Below are positions 5,704 through 5,704 of a stretch of DNA of 5,704 nucleotides, one piece after another. The stretch spans positions 1 through 5,704 of the forward strand of contig JASEHU010000053.1 in NCBI GenBank assembly GCA_030018635.1, read 5' to 3'. Origin of the DNA: a bacterium. GTDB lineage: Bacteria; UBA9089; CG2-30-40-21; SBAY01. Numbering within the stretch: the stretch's first letter is position 1; each line of letters begins with the position of its first letter. The notes under the pieces were generated by a model. That model had not been told where the DNA came from. It searched no databases and saw only the letters and a program-made list of their open reading frames with translations. The position numbers and the translations under genes were made by a program.

Positions 5704-5704
5704 T
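5563..5704 (-). CDS. Open frame at right edge, possible gene tail or element-borne peptide
   Basis: A minus-strand frame is open from the window edge to TAA at 5563, giving 46 residues; an internal ATG at 5658 would give 31. It includes the stretch MENFALAKGFKLFYLRLD. I do not recognise it. It overlaps almost all of the inverted-repeat element at 5509-5703, so it may be a chance frame in a repeat. AAGGA precedes the internal ATG but touches it too closely to be a good SD. It could also be the C-terminus of a gene starting beyond the edge. Confidence 0.2.
   Translation of the reverse strand, partial: QQFTVNTIPLIENQGMENFALAKGFKLFYLRLDTPVFGLNITKKIF

Larger units (their letters stand above)
5285..5704. 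other. 420-bp repeat-rich region without a secure gene
   Basis: No confident gene is seen here. The stretch holds a weak hairpin (5322-5342), an inverted pair of heptamer arrays (5354-5464) and a possible element with inverted ends (5509-5703). An open frame on the minus strand (5563-5704) may be the tail of an upstream gene or part of that element. The promoter of the ATPase gene should lie in 5285-5350, but I found no convincing -35/-10 pair: TATTAT is present at 5308-5313 (minus), yet its upstream partner is poor. Confidence 0.6.

Overview
The window is AT-rich bacterial DNA, and every gene seen lies on the minus strand. A bacterial-type glutamyl-tRNA synthetase, a lipoprotein with a lipobox and Shine-Dalgarno (SD) sites ahead of most genes point to a bacterium. 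Short heptamer-type tandem repeats and small inverted-repeat elements between the genes resemble what is seen in repeat-laden genomes of uncultured candidate phyla. I cannot name the taxon from this sequence.

Layout, in transcription order from the right edge. Positions 5704-5285 carry no secure gene. They hold a possible 195-bp element with 17-bp perfect inverted ends (5509-5703), a reading frame open to the window edge (5563-5704), an inverted pair of CAGACAT-type heptamer arrays (5354-5464) and a weak hairpin (5322-5342). Next comes an AAA_14/DUF4143-type ATPase (5284-4157). A 190-bp MITE-like element (3950-4139) with 15-bp terminal inverted repeats and a perfect 9-bp target duplication follows. 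Then come glutamyl-tRNA synthetase gltX (3929-2517), a YhcG/DUF1016-type PD-(D/E)XK nuclease (2452-1415) and a six-repeat NHL beta-propeller lipoprotein (1394-423). The left edge holds the N-terminal part of an IS982-like transposase (341-1), with a hairpin directly over its ribosome binding site.

The ATPase, gltX, nuclease and NHL genes run in one direction with short gaps: 64 bp between gltX and the nuclease, and 20 bp between the nuclease and the NHL gene. They may be co-transcribed. Removing the MITE and one target copy would leave only 28 bp between the ATPase stop and the gltX start, so the element appears to have split a tight gene pair. Its target duplication copies the gltX Shine-Dalgarno sequence. 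No functional pathway joining gltX, the nuclease and the NHL protein is evident.

I see no large undescribed system. The interesting content is the layer of small repeats: a MITE at the gltX ribosome binding site, a heptamer microsatellite inside the gltX coding region, a perfect 27-nt palindrome translated in-frame inside the nuclease, and two further inverted-repeat structures at the right edge.
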